DNA from: Candidatus Omnitrophota bacterium
GTDB taxonomy: Bacteria > Omnitrophota > Gorgyraeia > 2-02-FULL-51-18 > JAGOUK01
Reading direction: 5' to 3'
NCBI GenBank assembly: GCA_020058965.1
Contig: JAGVCY010000061.1
Coordinates: 1-8,270 of the forward strand
Length of the DNA stretch: 8,270 nucleotides
Shown here: piece after piece, positions 7,575 through 8,270 of the stretch
Position numbering within the stretch: position 1 is the stretch's first letter
How the letters are laid out: every line of letters starts with the position of its first letter
Notes under the pieces: model-generated
The model's database searches: none
Told to the model about the DNA's origin: nothing
What the model saw: only the letters and a program-made list of their open reading frames with translations
Made by a program: the position numbers and the translations under genes

Positions 7575-7662
7575 CTTTGGTAACCCAGCCATCTTGTGCC
7601 TCGCGGCCGTCAGATCTGTGACTTTGCGCCCCACCCTTTCGGATGGTTTGCCATTTTCAAAG
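7575..7662 (-). promoter_or_regulatory. Cyclic-di-GMP-I riboswitch (GEMM-I) in the peptidase leader
   Basis: Minus-strand RNA, 5' to 3': GGCAAACC (7652-7645); hairpin CCAUCC-GAAA-GGGUGG with the GNRA tetraloop; GGGGCGCAAAGUC, matching the conserved GACGCAAAGCC block except for A to G; a second arm AGUC...GGCU and AUCU...AGAU capped by GCC-GCGA-GGC; and the terminal GGGUUACC (ending 7579). These blocks, their order and spacing are those of class I cyclic-di-GMP aptamers such as Vibrio Vc2. The bases I associate with ligand contact (G in GGCAAACC, A in CGCAAAG, C in UUACC) are present. The aptamer abuts the Shine-Dalgarno AAAGGTG (7578-7572). A closing stem CUUUG (7662-7658) with CAAAG (7579-7575) would bury it, so ligand binding is predicted to lower translation. 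No terminator hairpin follows. Confidence 0.93.
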
Positions 7663-7696
7663 AGAACTCAAACGAAGCACTTTTCTACCTGTTCGA

Positions 7697-7725
7697 AGTA
7701 TGCATTACTTATAACCTAAATTCAA
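7697..7725 (-). promoter_or_regulatory. Putative promoter of the riboswitch-peptidase transcript
   Basis: TTGAAT (7725-7720), 17-nt spacer and CATACT (7702-7697) on the minus strand, each matching 4 of 6 consensus bases, in an AT-rich stretch. Transcription would start about 30 nt before the aptamer. A rival -10, TATAAG, lies inside the spacer, so the exact start is uncertain. Confidence 0.4.
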
Positions 7726-7785
7726 TAGTATCTAATATTATTTAATTTTTTCACCCATCAACCACTACAAAGGGAAGGTAGGATT

Positions 7786-8004
7786 TCACCGCGAGGAGCC
7801 GGAAGGTAGGCTGCGTAGCGCTTCTGGTAGGACGAGGCGTCCCCGCCGAGTCCGGACAGGGAGCTCGCCGCGCCTGGCCTCAGCGGCGCATACCTTTTAC
7901 GCCGCGAGGCGTGCCGCGACAGGTGGTGTCGCGGCCATCCTCTTCAAAAACAGCGCGCGAGCGGCTCTGCGCGGAGAAGCATATCTTCTGGCTCCTCGCG
8001 GTGA
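7786..8004. repeat. 219-bp GC-rich, hairpin-dense element with 20-bp terminal inverted repeats; no gene seen
   Basis: The ends (7786-7805 and 7985-8004) are inverted copies, 19 of 20 identical, and the one difference would be a G-U pair in RNA. The core sequence is TCACCGCGAGGAGCC. Inside are several hairpins: GGCG-TCCC-CGCC (7836-7847), CGCCGC...GCGGCG (7866-7888), ACGCC-GCGA-GGCGT (7899-7912, a GNRA loop) and a 9-bp stem GCCGCGACA/TGTCGCGGC (7913-7935). The composition changes abruptly from the AT-rich sequence at 7680-7770. GGAAGGTAGG occurs at 7773-7782 and 7801-7810. It could be a MITE-like or REP-type intergenic repeat, or a structured RNA gene; it carries no convincing protein and matches no RNA family I recognise. 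It fills most of the gap between the peptidase leader and the tRNA. Confidence 0.6.
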
Positions 8005-8034
8005 GACCGAATCCCAACCGAAACCCAGTCGGGG

Positions 8035-8062
8035 TTGCGTGGGTGAGGGCATCGGGTATAAT
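8035..8062 (+). promoter_or_regulatory. Sigma70-like promoter of the tRNA-Glu gene
   Basis: TTGCGT (8035-8040), 16-nt spacer and a perfect TATAAT (8057-8062). Transcription would begin near 8069, about 11 nt before the mature tRNA 5' end, a typical short leader for RNase P processing. Confidence 0.75.
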
Positions 8063-8079
8063 AGCGGCTCTTGAATTTT

Positions 8080-8152
8080 GGCCCCATCGTCTAGTGGCCT
8101 AGGACACTACCCTCTCACGGTAGGGACACGGGTTCGACTCCCGTTGGGGCTA
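8080..8152 (+). tRNA. tRNA-Glu (anticodon CUC)
   Basis: 73 nt that fold as a full cloverleaf. Acceptor GGCCCCA pairs with TGGGGCT; the D arm begins GTCTAG; the anticodon arm is CTACC-CTCTCAC-GGTAG, placing CTC at 34-36 to read GAG (Glu); the T arm is ACGGG-TTCGACT-CCCGT. The CCA end is not encoded and must be added. The discriminator is A. The first acceptor pair is G1-U72, with a normal G2-C71; a G-C first pair is more usual. It has its own promoter, and a T tract follows. Confidence 0.95.
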
Positions 8153-8154
8153 TA

Positions 8155-8162
8155 TTTTTTTT
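8155..8162 (+). terminator. T tract ending the tRNA-Glu transcript (tentative)
   Basis: Eight consecutive Ts begin three bases after the tRNA. The GC-rich acceptor/T-arm helix immediately before them may act as the terminator stem. The tract also lies in the loop between the tRNA 3' end and its inverted copy. Confidence 0.45.
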
Positions 8163-8165
8163 ATT

Positions 8166-8186
8166 CGGCCCCAACGGGAGTCGAAC
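8166..8186 (-). pseudogene. Inverted fragment of the tRNA-Glu 3' end
   Basis: The minus strand repeats the T loop, 3' T stem and acceptor 3' strand of the neighbouring tRNA exactly (19 nt, copy of 8132-8150), then continues C, G. The copy therefore ends TGGGGCC-G, which would pair fully with GGCCCCA, unlike the intact gene. Upstream of the T loop it diverges at once (TCCTG instead of ACGGG), so no second tRNA can be built. The remainder to 8270 holds only an imperfect hairpin, AGCCGCCG (8190-8197) with CGGCGGCT (8249-8256), and no recognisable gene. Confidence 0.7.
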
Positions 8187-8270
8187 AGGAGCCGCCGAGC
8201 CAGCATAAAAGGCGATGCGACCAAAGGGAGCATTGCCCTCCTCCGAGGCGGCGGCTGGCCGACCGTAGTC

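Noticed and set aside
7569..7634. N-terminal extension of the peptidase from an ATG at 7634
   Set aside because: The 22 extra codons fall inside the riboswitch aptamer and would place the signal peptide internally; the ATG at 7568 has the ribosome binding site.
7770..8010. RNase P RNA, 6S RNA or tmRNA
   Set aside because: Dense hairpins prompted the idea, but the conserved cores of these RNAs (for example the RNase P GAGGAAAGUCC and ACAGAAA blocks) are absent on both strands.
7911..8102. 63-codon plus-strand open frame
   Set aside because: It crosses the hairpin element, the tRNA promoter and the tRNA itself, has no ribosome binding site and no protein-like features.
1..8270. CRISPR array, insertion sequence or integrase gene
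   Set aside because: No regularly spaced repeats and no transposase or integrase motifs were seen on either strand; the ORF6N gene alone does not establish a prophage.

Overview
The window looks like part of a chromosome from an uncultured Gram-negative bacterium. A predicted outer-membrane beta-barrel protein and two Sec-exported proteins imply a cell with an outer membrane. The very large exported protein at the left edge has an N-terminal block (QDAH, EGGWG, GGFH motifs) that I associate with large uncharacterised proteins of Omnitrophota (candidate phylum OP3) and related lineages. That placement is inference from memory of the family, not a search result.

Layout. Positions 1-3570 (minus) hold the first 1190 codons of a large exported protein that runs off the left edge. 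Positions 3571-3825 are a divergent, AT-rich promoter region with two copies of an 11-bp TGCC-N3-GGCA motif. Positions 3826-5091 (plus) encode the beta-barrel protein, apparently from a leaderless mRNA, followed by a strong hairpin terminator at 5094-5115. Converging on it is a complete ORF6N-domain gene (5130-5666, minus) with a consensus Shine-Dalgarno and a 31-bp near-perfect palindrome inside its reading frame. Next, also on minus, is a secreted gluzincin-type zinc metallopeptidase (5832-7568). Its 5' leader (7575-7662) is a well-conserved class I cyclic-di-GMP riboswitch (GEMM) that abuts the ribosome binding site. Positions 7770-8010 hold a GC-rich, hairpin-dense, non-coding element bounded by a 20-nt inverted repeat. 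A tRNA-Glu(CUC) gene with its own sigma70-like promoter follows (8080-8152), and just after it lies an inverted partial copy of the tRNA 3' end.

How it fits together. All three long genes encode exported proteins, so the region is mostly about the cell envelope or the outside of the cell. The strongest biological signal is the cyclic-di-GMP riboswitch on the secreted metallopeptidase. It suggests that surface or secreted protein processing is tied to the motile-sessile second messenger, and the geometry predicts an OFF switch acting on translation. This resembles the Clostridioides difficile arrangement in which a GEMM-I riboswitch controls a secreted zinc protease, but with an unrelated-looking protease and a translational rather than terminator-based output.
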